From NCBI GenBank assembly GCA_037013495.1, contig CM072806.1:2108001-2172000 (forward strand): a stretch of 64,000 nt of DNA, given 5' to 3'. This DNA is from Hippophae tibetana. Its lineage: Eukaryota > Streptophyta > Magnoliopsida > Rosales > Elaeagnaceae. This document shows positions 31,696 to 44,759 of the stretch, piece after piece (position 1 is the stretch's first letter; each line of letters begins with the position of its first letter). Made by a program: the position numbers and the translations under genes. The notes below the pieces were generated by a model. It saw only the letters and a list, made by a program, of their open reading frames with translations, made no database searches and was not told where the DNA came from.

Positions 31696-34600
31696 ATGAA
31701 AGGATCAACTAATGAAAGTGGAGATGGTGTGTTCTCAAACTATCAGAGCGACTCACCGTCACTTGATGAAACTGATGGAGGAAATTCAAGTGGGGGCATC
31801 GTATTAAAGAAAGGTCCTTGGACATCTGCTGAAGATTCATTATTGGCTGAATACGTCAAGAAGCACGGAGAAGGAAACTGGAATGCTGTTCAGAAGCATT
31901 CAGGGCTGTCACGTTGTGGGAAAAGCTGCAGACTACGGTGGGCAAATCACTTAAGGCCAAACTTGAAGAAGGGAGCATTTACTGTGGAAGAAGAAAGGCT
32001 AATAATTGAGCTCCATGCCAAGATGGGAAACAAATGGGCGCGTATGGCAGCACATGTGAGTATTATGTCTCTTTTGTCTTTTAGAGGAAACACCATATGG
32101 AAACAAGATGCACATAACTTATCTTTTTCTGTATGGTATGTGACAAAAAAAGAATGGAAAAGTTCTATATGGTAGTGCATGATTGGTCTCTGGGATGTAT
32201 TTGCAGTATTTAACAGGTTTACATGTGTTGTCTAAAATGCTATTGTTTAGGAAACAAATATAGCTTACTTGTTCAATAGACATTCATTCTCTATTCTATT
32301 CCAGAGGCTGAAGGAAACTTGTTTTAGATGTCTTTCATAATCTGGTTAATATAGCAGTGTGAAATTTCCCATGCAAGTGAAAGTATTTCAATTGTGCTGG
32401 AAAGCCTCACTATTCACATGTGCTGTCATCTTTGGCTGATTAGTGATTTCATATTTGTTTGGACGCTTGTGATTAACATGTTTTTCATTATCAGACTGAT
32501 GTGTTAAACATGTTTTATACTTTTTTCTTGTGCCTAGTGCTGGACTAACTGAATTAAACCCTTTCAAAATGGTAGTGTGAGATAGTTGCAATATTTAGTT
32601 AAAAAATATTCTTGTGGAGTTGAAATGAAATTTCCAGTTTTATGTATGACTGCATATTAAATAAAAACATCTTAAATCTTTTGCAGATTTTTTATAAATA
32701 GAAAATCTACATTACCAGCAATGTTCAGCTTTTTTTGTTTATGTGAGTGCCTTTTCTTGTTACAATTTCACGCCAGAATTTCCTACTTTGGACATGTGAT
32801 CACCACCCAAGAATAGATACCTCAAATTCAGAATATTTTAATCATTTGCACAAAATGAATGAATATAAAAGTATTAAGTCTTACTCTTTTTAAAAGAATA
32901 ATTCTTTAGCATTTCTTTTTTGGGAATATTTAATCTTCTAATTTTTGAAAAAGGACATTTTAGTGTTCTGTTTATTTTTGGTATGTTTAGTCCACTAACT
33001 TTGTCAAAAATGTGTATGTAGTCCTCATAACTTTGTCCAAAAAAAAAAAGTGTCCCATTTGTTGCAAGTTAAAAGACTTCTGGTACCTTGTTCACAAAGT
33101 TTGGGTATTACACTGTCCTAAAAATAAGTAGAAACTAAAGTGGCCCTTTTTCCAAAAGTTAGAAAGTTAAGTTTACTCAAAATAAACAATGGGATAAAGT
33201 AGTACCCAACTTTAAGTTAAGGGATTTTGGGGGTACTTTTCATTTTTCTAAACTATTTAAGTTTTAAATGTTAGGGTTATGAAACATCCAACTGTTTATT
33301 ATATCTGATTTTTTGTTGATAGACTAGATATTTTTATGAGTTCCTCATGTGATCTGACAAAACTTTCTATAATTTTTGTGTGGAAAATGATGATGTATGT
33401 GGTTTCAGCTGACAAATGAGTGTTGACTTGTTTGCCTTTTAAAGTTTCATTGGTGACTTATGATTTTTGAAGCATGCATACTTATTAGGATGGTGCTAGT
33501 GAAGGGACACTTGGGTGATTGTTCAAAGTTTGAAGTAAAGGGGGCTAGGCATTGGTAGCATCATCAAAAGAAACAAGACATTATTAGGGAAGTGGCTGTG
33601 GAGGTTCCCGTTAGGGCATATAGCTATTATTTGGTATAAGTTGGTGCTTCTCTGTTAGTGGACTATTTTAATATAATATTTTGTTTCTTGTAAAAAAAAA
33701 AAAGCATTCATGCTTATGGAAAATAGCTTCATTCATTTTTTTTCTGTTTTCTACGGAAAGTAATTTGATATTTTAATATTATAGTATTTACTAGGATAAC
33801 TTCCATATTTGGTCACTATGCACTTCTCACTTAACCCTAAACAAAAGATTTAGTCAATTCCTACTCCATATTTTGCAGTTTGCATTAGGCAAAGTATAGG
33901 AAAGATTTTGACATTTATACCCTTTACAGATTTATTTGCACATGTTACTGGTACTAATTGGCCAACTCTAGCAGTAAGTTATATGACTTGCAATTTTGTT
34001 GTATATGAAATATTTGGAGGTCACTGTTGTGTATTTCTTATAGAGTGAAGTGGCAAGATTTATTTTTACATGTATACTGAATTCATCATAGGTAGATTAC
34101 TCAAAACACCTCTGTGATTTGGTTATTTATCTGCTAGTTTAAGTTTTCTTGTGCAGAATGGAGAATCGTTTGTATTAGTTTCTCAAAATCTTTTATGTTT
34201 TAACTTTAGATAGTGCAATGTGTTGGAATTTAATGATATTGCTGTTTTTTGTTGGGAGGTTTGTTAGAGTTCTATGGGAAGTTCAACCATGAAACCATTG
34301 TTCAACTACTTTATTGCATAATAATAGTGTAACTTGTGTATCTTTGGTGTTGTTTAGGCTTTGAGGTTTAGATATGGTTATTTATCTTGATCGTGAGGTG
34401 AGAAAGGCTGACATATTTAAATTTTTAGCCCTGAATGTTCAGCACAAATAATATGTTTGGACTAATACTTAGTGAGTATATTTTTGACAACCTCTTTTGC
34501 TCTTTCAGTTGCCTGGTCGTACTGATAATGAGATAAAAAACTACTGGAATACTCGAATTAAGAGGCAACAACGTGCTGGTTTACCCCTTTATCCTCCTGA

Positions 34601-36245
34601 CCTTTGTTTGCAAGAGTTTCAGGACAATCAGCAAGGTCAGAACAGCCTTGGGGCCAGAGGCTATCATAATCCTTTCCAGCATGACAGTTGTGAGACACCC
34701 AAAGTCATAATTGATGGTTTAAATAGCAACAATGATGTCATACCTTATGTTTCTGCACTTTCAAATATATCTACGACCAACATGCTAATGAAAGGTTTTG
34801 GTTCTTCTGAATATTACGGTTCCATGTCGCCAACAACTCATCAACATAAGCGTCTTCGAGAATCAGCAGATATATTCCCTAATTCCTGTGGTACTGTTCA
34901 AAATGGTTATCCCCTATTTGATCCATTTCTGAATGATAGTTGTGATGAAGTTTCATGGTCATATGGACTGCCAATTCCAAATGATCTTGATCATAGTAAG
35001 AGTTTGATGTCTTTTGCTGTAATTCAGGGTGGCCATTCCCTTTCAAATGGCAATTCTTCTACTTCTACGCCTGTTTCCGAGGCTGTGAAGTTGGAGCTCC
35101 CTTCACTCCAATATCCTGAAACTGATTTAGGCAGCTGGGGAACTTCCCCACCGCCACCTCTACTTGAGGCAGTTGATACATTTATACAGTCTCCTCATCC
35201 ATTTGGTACGTTTGAATCAGATTGCCCTTCATCACATAACAATGAGCTGCTGGATGCTTTAGTTCTTGAGGCGAAGAATCTGAGCGGCGCAAAGAATCAA
35301 TCATCTGAAAAGAGCTCAAACTCATCCAGTATTATTACTCCTGGTGATGTGGCTGATAATGGCACTTTAAATGTTTGTGAAGCAGAATGGGAAGAATATA
35401 GACAGCCCTTTTCTCCATTGGGTCATTCTGTCAATTCACTTTTTAACGAGTGCATTAGTGCCAGTGGAAGCTCTTTGGATGAACCACCTCCTGGTGCGAT
35501 TTCTTCTCTTGTTGTCTGAAGAATAGGAGATTACTCATATTTTGTGAATATACTTGTAGCCTTCAAAGTGTTGAGTTATTATTTGTTCATCCAAAAAAAA
35601 AAATTGTCAGGTTATTCCTGTCAGGCAATATCAGTTTAGTTTCCTTTTCATCAGTAGCTACAGTTAAGCACTCAAGTGTCATTATTAGGATTATATAAAT
35701 CCTAAATTTCAGACCCCCTCCCCCCCAAACGATAGACATCCAATTGGACGTAACATGTGTTATAGAAGTAAGCATTACTCGTAACACCATCAAAATTACT
35801 TAATACTCTCTTCATAAAAAGATTATGAACTCCAAAAAAGAGTTTCTAAGTTCAACTATGCTCTTTGGCCTTTTTGCTCTCGTGCTGCTGCTTGTACTGA
35901 CTTGTTTCCTTTGGCTGTGCTACAGAAAACCTTATGAACCTGGAACCAGGTGAGGCAGACATGAACCTGGATCAAAAGAAAGGATCAAGAAAACAATTGG
36001 ATTTTACTCCTCCCGACACGTTACTTACTTTGGACTGGTTTGAACAATCAAAGCGAAGTTCTGGTTGTGTCAAGTACCAAGCGGTCAAGACTGATCCAAT
36101 TTCAACACTTCTTGGTGAAGATTTGGTGAGTAACTACAAGCAAATGGATTCTGGAAGTTCATCGTCAACCCAAGGATGGGGATTTAACTCCTGTCCGTGG
36201 GATAACATGCCCGCTGTTTGTCAAATATCCAATCTTCCCGAATAA
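31696..36245 (+). CDS. GAMYB: GAMYB-type R2R3-MYB transcription factor
   Basis: Three exons (31696-32055, 34509-35493, 35926-36245) give 554 residues. R2 (about 37-90) has Trp at 42, 62 and 82; R3 (91-145) has F95, W114 and W133. The protein continues RQQRAGLPLYPPDL, the GAMYB subgroup signature. The C-terminal part reads LDFTPPDTLLTLDWFEQSK, then TLLGEDLVSNYKQ, then QGWGFNSCPWDNMPAVCQ, the conserved GAMYB end. Known members act in the nucleus in gibberellin signalling, in anther, tapetum and aleurone development, and are repressed by miR159. The intron in the R3 repeat (32056-34508) is at the family's usual place. A miR159 site lies in exon 2. Reading through the second donor would add GAISSLVV and stop. 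No lesion seen; which GAMYB paralogue this is cannot be told here. Confidence 0.93.
32920..33190. repeat. Fold-back (long inverted repeat) element in GAMYB intron 1
   Basis: The left arm around TTTTTGAAAAAGGACATTTTAG (32945) pairs with the reverse complement of the right arm around CTAAAGTGGCCCTTTTTCC (33137). The similarity extends about 70-80 bp with mismatches. It looks like a MITE of unknown family. Confidence 0.6.
33486..33702 (+). mobile_element. Short LINE fragment with A tail in GAMYB intron 1
   Basis: 217 bp encoding GLGIGSIIKRNKTLLGKWLW and a little more, the same LINE region as in the 19.9-21.1-kb copy. It ends in an A(11-12) tail. It is flanked by 15-bp repeats with two differences, AGCATGCATACTTAT at 33471-33485 and AGCATTCATGCTTAT at 33703-33717. 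Confidence 0.82.
35092..35112 (+). promoter_or_regulatory. miR159 target site in GAMYB exon 2
   Basis: The 21 bases run TGGAGCTCCCTTCACTCCAA plus a final T, within codons for VKLELPSLQYPE (about residues 313-324). They pair with miR159 (revcomp TAGAGCTCCCTTCAATCCAA plus A) at all but three positions. The central cleavage region is fully matched. The same site is known in MYB33/MYB65. Confidence 0.92.
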
Positions 36246-36600
36246 TTTGCTTCCTATTGAATGTCTGCACTTGAAACTTTTCAATTGAATTCAAGCTTTG
36301 TAAAACTGAGAAGTTAAACCCCAGGGTGGTACTAAATTGCGAAAGGTGAGTGAGATGATCGTGTTTGAGCTGGACATGCTTATTTTGCTGGTGGCTTTTT
36401 GTTATTTGATTTTCAAACCGTGTAAGAGACTTACAGAAAAGCATAACTATTTGAACCGCGCAGTTGCTTGCTGCTTCTGCGAGGAACATGGAATAAGTGA
36501 ACCTTTCAAATGTTTACCCGTGTCTTCCATGGATTTTGTTGTTAAATGCATTTGACCTTTCTTTTTTGACGTGTTATTATATATATATAAAGAGGTCTTT
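36246..36600 (+). other. GAMYB 3' UTR (approximate)
   Basis: Mixed-composition sequence follows the stop for about 350 bp before composition returns to A+T-rich. No clear polyadenylation site was fixed. Confidence 0.4.
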
Positions 36601-39600
36601 ACAACCTTTCCCCAGTTTCTGTTCTTGGGTTTTTCTTATCATGAATTAAAGAAAGCTTGAAGGTCATTGCTTTCCAGCTTTTCTGTGGAAAAGAGGAAAA
36701 TAATTTATAAAATAATTTTTTGGGAAGGGAACAAAAATAGAAAACTTTTCTTATTATGGATTTGGTAGGTAGGCAATCAAAAAGCAGTATCCAATAGAAA
36801 ACTTTCATCCTTAAATGAATTTTTAAATGTAACAATTTCTTCCAAACAAACGAATAGTTAACTAGTGAACGTTTGGATGACCTTTGAGTTATGAACCTAA
36901 GACCAATAATTTAATTAATCTTCCACATGTGTTTAAAGCTTTGTAAGATAAGAGCTGGCCCCTAAATCTGATAAATAAGTTTAAAATTCTAACCACTATT
37001 GTCTTGATTTAGAAGATCCTTAATCAAAATCGGAAGATTATGTACAAGATCCAAAGAAACTAAAGGTGAAGGACATTTCAATTACCGAATCCAAGGATCT
37101 TTGCATATATTTATTTAGATTCTATTTCCAATTTTAAGACAAATCCAACATTTTAGCAAATCCAAGGAACAATAGATTCCTTTGTAAACTCAAGAATAAG
37201 ATGTGCAGATTTTATAATTGGAAAAATCTTTTGGGTTTCTATATTTATGTTGAAAAAGTTTAACCCAATTTTTTATTATTATTTAAGAATTTCAACCTAT
37301 TTTTATAGGCAATGTATCTAGAGAAATTTGTGTTTTGGGTCGAATTCCACCAAAAAATTTCACAACTTAATTTAGGTAATTTAAAAATATTCATGGGATA
37401 AGAAGGTAATAAAAATAAAAATGATTTGATATAATTTAACTTGTTAGTTTTTGACAAAAGTTGAAATCTATAGCTGTCAATTTTGAAAATAAAAGTGTAT
37501 GATCTTTTTGAGTTCTCTACGCTTTTATCTAGGAAGAAACAAATTATGATACAGATATTTAATAAATTACTAAAGTTGATTGGATTTGGATTCTTAGTGA
37601 AGATGACACATAAGAATTTGATAAATTGACTTTTTAACCATACCATTTAAAATACTTATGAAGATTTTGGACATTTTTTTGCTATCTTTATACCATAAAA
37701 ATTATCATTATTTATAACTCTAATAATAAAAATATAATGAAAAATAGGATTATCTTGTAGAAGTTATCTTCCAAGAATAATATTATCAAAATGTATTCCA
37801 TTTAATAATATTAAGAAATTGAGACAAATTTAAATTAAATTACAATTTTTTTTAAAAACACAATTATCTTAAAATTTTAATAATAAAGTTCTATTCTATC
37901 ACATAATACGCTTTCTAGATATTCATTTTAATCCCTAAGAGTCATCCTCTTCTTTTTTTCCTTTTAATTGTAGGTAGTACCTATTGAACAATAATTACAT
38001 TTTCAAAAATCTATTTATTTGGGATAGAAGTAGATTGATAGGGAGATATAAACTTATTATGTCAAGATTTTTAAAATAACTTTGTATATCACGTTACAAA
38101 GACTTATAGGTTTATATTGATGAACTTGAGAAGGATTACTCTGAGGTTAATAAAAGTATTGTAAGAATAGGATTAAGTTATCTTGTTTTAGAAAAATCTT
38201 AAACTATTTAAATTAAATTACTATCAATTATATTCTGGTAGTTTTTATAAATAAAAGTATATAATTCATTTTGTCTTAGTGCTGTGAATGAGCCTATATC
38301 AAACAAAACATCTTTAATTTCTATATTTTTAAGGATATTGTATAAAATATTATTTTTATCATCTAAAGTACACCGAAAAAATAGTTGATAGAGTTCATTG
38401 TACAAATTAGAAGATATTTAAAATGAATAGTTGATAGAATTCATTGTATAAATTAAAAGATATTTAAAATGATTGATAAAGCACATATCTATATCATTTA
38501 TGCAAGAGAGTCAATTTCCTTTGGAATAGAATTGTTTCTTCTTCTTATCATCATTAAAGTATGAAAATATTTAAAATTATCATCATCTTCTAGTAGCTAA
38601 GTTTATCTTGATTCCTTTTTCATATGTTTTCCAAACGATCTTGATATTCCTCGATATCTTGAAGTAGTTTTTTTCGTAATTATCATTTTCATTGAGAATA
38701 TAATCACACTAAACTTGACGTAACAAGTCTTATATTAATTTCAATCTATCTTTATAATACACAAAGAGGAGTTTATTCCATCATTTAAAATATTTGGCTA
38801 ATTAGATTGAATTAGAGTGGAAGTTGATTGTACATGGAGAGAGGTTCTTTTAAAATCCAAGCCTTGTTAACATCTCTACTTGAAGGATCTCTACACCAAG
38901 TAGTTATGAATTAAAAAGGTTTTGGATGAAATGTAGTAGACTCATTCAAAGTAAGAAGGATGGGAACACAGTTTGAAGCTTGAATTTATAAATTTCTTAC
39001 CATAGCAGAAAGGAAAAGATAAAACCAGTCAACAAAAACTAGTACTCTATCAATTTATTGTTTAATGTTGTGTCTTCTTTTTCTCTTATTAGTCAAGCAA
39101 AAAGGAGTCTCTTTGAACCTATATCCATAACTTGGGAATCATCCATGGAATCTCGTAGTCTATTAAGCCAAATTGAAAATAGAAGGTCACATTTTTTCTC
39201 ACTTTGATTAAGAACTTTATTGAACCCACCCATGCGAATCTAACGAGAATTAGAAGCAGCATTTAGAGCAATTAAATTAGACCCAAAAAAATCTTTGGGT
39301 TCTTCATAACAGGAAGAGTAGCAACAAAAGTAGTTCCATTTTATTCCATTAAGTGTTGTAAAATTCTAACCTTGTTACATTATGATCAAAATCTATCATT
39401 GAAACTTGGATTCTTAGCTTCCATATATCACTAGCACAGTTTGAAGCTAAAATGAAAAAAACTATCAAAATGTCTTAATCCTCGTTGAATTGAAATACAA
39501 AATTCACTACTAGCTTTTTGTCTCTAATGTAAAAATACAATCTAGATTATATAATCTAACTAATCTATGTAGATATTTAAAAGATGATGACTTAACTAAT

Positions 39601-41072
39601 CCAAAACTACTCTAACTTATAGAACTTATTTTATAGTAGGGAGCTTGTTAAAGGTTTTGTCCAAGAAACCAAAGGATTTTTTTAAACTATATCAACGTTT
39701 AAAATTTAAGTCATATCAATCAAAATATAGTTTTTTTTTATTTTAAAAGAACATCTATGTTTTATATACATATTTTTTTTAATAAGATTCATATGTATTT
39801 TTAAAATAATAATATATAAGATATAAATATAATAATTATTAAGTTTGTCAATAGATAAAAACAAAATAGGATTAAATTTTTTAACCAAAACTAATAACAA
39901 AAATGAGTCAGATAAAAAAAATTAAAAGTAAAAATGTAAAGATAATTGAGAATAAAAAATAATTTCCAAAACTCAAAACAAAGTGGTAATTATGTTTAAG
40001 TAAAATATGCATTATTTTTCACATTTTTGCTAATTAATACACAATCAGCGTCACATGAAAAATGACTCAAATCCCTAGCCAACCACAACTTGTACGATTT
40101 TGGATAAAAAAAATGAGTCGATACGATTGGAAAAACAAAAGATCGGGTCCGGGTCATTCAGATTTCAGGGTCAATCCGTTAGACCCCTTTTTAATTTAGA
40201 AAAAAAAGGCATGGAAAAAAATAAACGAAAAAAACTTTTACTGTTCCAAGAACAGTGTTCTTTTCTTTTAAACTCAGAAAACCTAACCCAAGCTGCCTCT
40301 TCCCCTCTTCCCCTCTCCCACGCTGCTTCTCGCCTGGTATTTCTCAGTTTCTGGTATGGTATTTCTCAGTTTCGCTGCTTCTAATTTTTTTCAGATAAAC
40401 AGGCTGTAAATTTGTAAACAACAATTTTGCTTCTGGAAAGAAAAAATAATGCGCTTGTTCCAAACATATCTCCTGGACAAGATTGTCTTGAAACCTTTCT
40501 TTATTTTATTTTTTTTTATTTTCAGATTTGGAAGTATAAAATAAAGCCATATTATGGATTCTGAGTTATTATTATTATTTGCTTGAAACTGACATTGTTA
40601 TTGATTCTGATTTCTGAACTATGCCAACAGAATACAGCAGTTGCTAATGATATTTTCAAAGCAGTTAAGTAGGCCAATGATCAACTTAACAATAACATAA
40701 ACATAAACACTAAAACACCAAATAGACCAGTGTCTTTATAGTTTCTCTTGAAAGCCATCGTACTTTCTGCACTTTCATTAATCCCAATTCTCCGTATAAG
40801 GGTGAAATTATAGTTTTCTACAAAATGGGTTTGGGTTGTTGGGTCAATCCGTTTAATATCAGGATCGGGTTTACAAAACGTGACCGGATTTACTATCATG
40901 TTGGGTTCGGGTTTGTCGTAATTTTTGGTTGGGTTAAAAACAGGTTGACTTGAACTATGACACAAATTGGCATCCCTAGTTACCACACAATACTAACAAA
41001 ATGTCAAATATAATGTTATTTTAGGCGGTTAAATTTTGAAGTGCTGTAACAATAATATATATCATTATAGAA

Positions 41073-41106
<34 letters not shown>

Positions 41107-41170
41107 TACAAGAATAAATCTTTAGAGAAAAAACTAAAATTGTTAGAAAGAAAAATGAAATGAAAAGCAA
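36601..41170. other. A+T-rich spacer with a 46-bp tandem duplication and hAT-like ends
   Basis: No gene is supported. Two 46-bp units lie at 38381-38426 and 38427-38472 (ATAGTTGATAGA...TTTAAAATGA). A mixed-composition, promoter-like segment lies at about 40240-40400; it contains a 22-bp duplication of the TGGTATTTCTCAGTTTC word. GGGTCAATCCG-type words at 40162 and 40851 and an end ...GGCATCCCTA at about 40978 suggest degraded hAT MITEs, but no target duplication was found. A (TA)n run lies at 41072-41099. Confidence 0.5.
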
Positions 41171-41199
41171 AACCTCAAAAGTCCCAATGTGTATATTGG

Positions 41200-41321
41200 A
41201 TTCCAGTTACCCTAATTTCTTCTTCTCCCTTTTCCAGCTCCATTGCCGCTTGCCAATAGTCTCCACGGTCCACTCTCCCACTCTATAGTATTCTGCTTGG
41301 TTGGCTTTTAGTTTGTAATAG
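41200..41321 (+). promoter_or_regulatory. Probable leader exon of the SDH7-like gene
   Basis: This mixed-composition stretch ends at a donor AATAG|GTAATC (41322). It resembles the leader near 10040-10289: both share AGTCTC-AC-GTCCACTCTC and CTTGGTTGGCTTT just before the donor. The acceptor near 42949 (TTGGAG) is weak, so the exon link is inferred. Confidence 0.45.
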
Positions 41322-42972
41322 GTAATCTCCCTGCCTTATCTTGATTTATTGGTGTCAGTTTTATTCGAATTGCCAATATTAGCTTGTTTAGTGATCTGAT
41401 ATGTTGTTCTACGTACCTTTTCAATCATTCAAATGAGTTATTACCAACTTTTCAATACATTTCAAGGGCCTCATTTTTAATTGCGGTCCAAGGCCTCACA
41501 ACTTCGTGATCTGTCCCTGCTTCCCAATTGACAATTCAGTACTATATTTATATTCCAAATTTGTATTTATATTACTGTGATCTGCATTGCAACATGACTC
41601 ACATTTAGTATTTATTAGATTTGGATTATTGGTTCAAGCGATTATAGAAAAAATAAACCACACTTGCATCTTAAACTTGTAGGAATGAAATTTATATGCA
41701 TATAACAGACAACAAAGAATATACAGGATTAGATTATTTACCAGTATTTCACATGAGAAGAGTTAGATTATATGATTGTTTTCTTCTAGAACTATATAGT
41801 CGGTTGCACCTTTGTATCACTTAGAAGTAAAAGTGGGAATATGAATGAAAGAATCACTTTTAATGGCATTATCCTTGGTACTTGTTCTGCACGTCAAAGA
41901 AGAACTGTTTGAAACTGCAGGTAGGTTTTAGGTTTATTACCCATGGATCTTTTTCTTTGGGGCATGTATTTGAAAAACGAAAAAGTATCAAGATTAGGCC
42001 CCTTCCCAAATTCGGTCTTTTCTCAGATCAATGAGAGAATGAGCTTTCAAAGATTGCTCAATCGTGTGTGGTAACATTTTTTGTGCCTAGATAGGGAAGC
42101 GGATAGCAATTAGCAGCATCTGTGCTGCAAAGCTTGATTTCTATGAGATAGAGTTGGGGATTTACATGTACAACTTTACTAGTGTCCCTTGTTTGGTTCT
42201 ATGTATTATGGATGATACAGGTCTTAATTTCTGTTATGAATTATGATCCCCATTAAATCTATGAACAACTGTGAGCCTCCTATTTTAAAATATTTTTTCT
42301 TCCTTTATATTATTTTTGGTCTTAGTGACAGCTAGAGTGTTGCTTCAAATTGGGAGCTCTGTATTTGCTTTGCTGGATTTTTTTATAGGGAGTTTGAAAC
42401 TTTTAGAGTTGAAATTCTCTTATTTAAGCAGAAAGTTGGTATTTCCCAGTTTTTCTTCTTTCAAACTCATGGCAACAATAATGGAATGAATTTATGGTAG
42501 TCTTTTTTTGGTTTTTTAATTTTATTTTTTTAATTTTTTATTGTCAAGATTTATTCGTTGCAATCCAATTATTGTTTTGAATTGCAATGAGGATTGGTAT
42601 ATAAGAAATAATATGGAATTTTGGGAAGAGGTATTACAATTGCAATGTTGACGAGGTGTCTCTAACTTGCGGAGAAAATAGAAGGGGACAGTTTGAAGTT
42701 GGAGTTGCTGCAATATTGCTAAATGTGTCATTGGTTTGGTTTATAGAGTTTACTTTTTTAATATTTTCTTCACTATTAATAGCTCAAAACTACCATAGTA
42801 GTGTGTCCTTTTCATTGATCTTCACTGAATCATTTTCATTTTAATATTTTGGATCAAGTTTCCCAGGTTTCTTAATCTTAATCATCTTTTAGTTTTTGGT
42901 ATGTTTGAATTGAATCCAAAATAGTTAAAACAATCTGTTTCTATTGGAGCTCGGTTGAATCATCCACCAACT

Positions 42973-44759
42973 ATGGCCTTCTTTCTTAACAATACTACCT
43001 TTGGTACTCAGTTGCAATCTCATTTCAAGGTACTCTCTCTCTCTCACGCTCTCTATGTACACACTTTGTTTTGATTGTTGGCTCTAACATCTCTCTTTTT
43101 CCTTTGAGAAGCAGACCACACAAGCTGATGCTTTGTCCCTCTCTCGTCGCCAATACCATATTGAACTAGGGCCTCGTGAAAAAGCTGTGAGTTTCATCTG
43201 TCCCTCTGTATTGCTTTTTAAGTTCTTGTTTTGACACTTTTTAATTACATTATTTTGATAAGTGGTTTTGTTTATATGAATTTTGAGGTTTAACTTGGGG
43301 TTTAGAAATGTATATTGCTTGATTTGATTGGTTTTTTAGAAAAGCCAATTAAGCAAACAGTCAATTCCCTGTTGTATGATTGTAATGGTTGTATATATAT
43401 AAGAAGATTACTCATATATTTTCATTGTTTGTTACCCTAATGGGTATCTCTTTTTTATTATCCAAAGAAATACTGTCTAAAATAGGGTTATCCATTATTT
43501 ATGTACTGCCAAATTGCCTTGATGTGTTTCTTGATTGTTAGTTTTGCATTGAGTTATATTTAGCTTAAACTTGCAGTTACTGGCAGAGGACCCAGTTCTA
43601 AAGCGATTTAAATCGCATAAGAAGACTGTATCACGGATTAAAGGAATGGGAGACATTCTCACAATTGTTGTTGTTGCTGGTATGTTGCTACACTTTGTAC
43701 ATTATACAACATACTTGCCTTGTGATAATTGAGCACCTCAAATTATTTCGTTAAGTTTTGGCAATCATGCTACTGGGTATTTCTGAACTCGTGCTGTTAA
43801 GTTTATACCCTCTATTACTGTGACATTTGGGGATGAAGTGTAAAACGCTGATTATGATAGCAATGAATAGTGGTTGGGGGGATGATTTTTGTTACTCTTG
43901 ACATTCACCATCAGAAAGTTGGAATCAACTTGGTATATCGTTTTGAAGAAAGACTTGTAGTTGAAACTTCTTGTTGCATCGAAACATATAAATATCAACT
44001 AATCTGATTTGTGTAGAAACTGAAGAAAGTAATGATCAAGCATGATAGCAATGTAGTGGACTTTGGTCGTATGTCCCCATCCTTCACCATTATATGCAAC
44101 CTATTTTGATTGATATGACCTAACTTCAAATGCCAAGTATAATTTAGAAGAATCCTTTTGTTTCTTGGACAAAGGATTTTGGATTACTTCGACAGCATTA
44201 ATTGAATAGGGACGTCGATCTATAACATTGATATTAGAAATGATGTTACTGCTTTGTAGTGATGCTACACATATTTCTCTCTTATAAAACTAGTTGCTTC
44301 GTACCAAAAGGGATTTGAGGTGTGAATTCTTATTAAACTGAACATAGGCGTTATAAACTTAGAAGTATCCTTTTCTCCCAAAGATGCTTGCAAAATACTG
44401 AAAAGTTGCAAGAAAAAATAAAATCTTTCATGAATATTTGACTGCTCAAAATTCTTACATACTAAAAATTGTCTTTGATAACTAATAGAAGTGTTCTGTT
44501 ACCATGTTGCATGTTTGAACAAACTCTTATTAGGCACTAATCAATAGATAATATTAAGTAGTTACATTTCCCCTTTGAGAACAAAAGTAATTATCTTCCC
44601 CCATCTCTCTCCACAATTTATAGTTTTAAAGTACTCACATGATTTGAAATGTTAATTTTGGTTAATTTTGTTGCAGGTTGTTGTTATGAAATATATGTAA
44701 GAGCAGTAATGCGAGAACAAGCTCGTAATCAAGCCAAGGTTGTGGATGGAAGTACATAA
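42973..44759 (+). CDS. SDH7: Small mitochondrial membrane protein, probable succinate dehydrogenase subunit 7 (SDH7-like)
   Basis: Four exons (42973-43029, 43115-43186, 43577-43679, 44677-44759) with GT-AG introns give 104 residues. The N-terminus (1-40) is rich in Ser, Thr, Gln and Arg with few acids ([17 protein letters not shown]), fitting a mitochondrial targeting region. Residues about 68-86 ([19 protein letters not shown]) form the single membrane segment. The tail [19 protein letters not shown] is charged. I recognise the blocks [21 protein letters not shown] and [14 protein letters not shown] from plant SDH7, a plant-specific subunit of respiratory complex II in the inner mitochondrial membrane whose exact job is not settled. 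The recall is from memory, so the name is less sure than the gene. The second acceptor is a NAGNAG (GAAGCAG) and may give an isoform with one extra Gln. No lesion. Confidence 0.78.

Noticed and set aside
31947-32180. Minus-strand frame over GAMYB exon 1
   Set aside because: Shadow of the R2R3 coding sequence.
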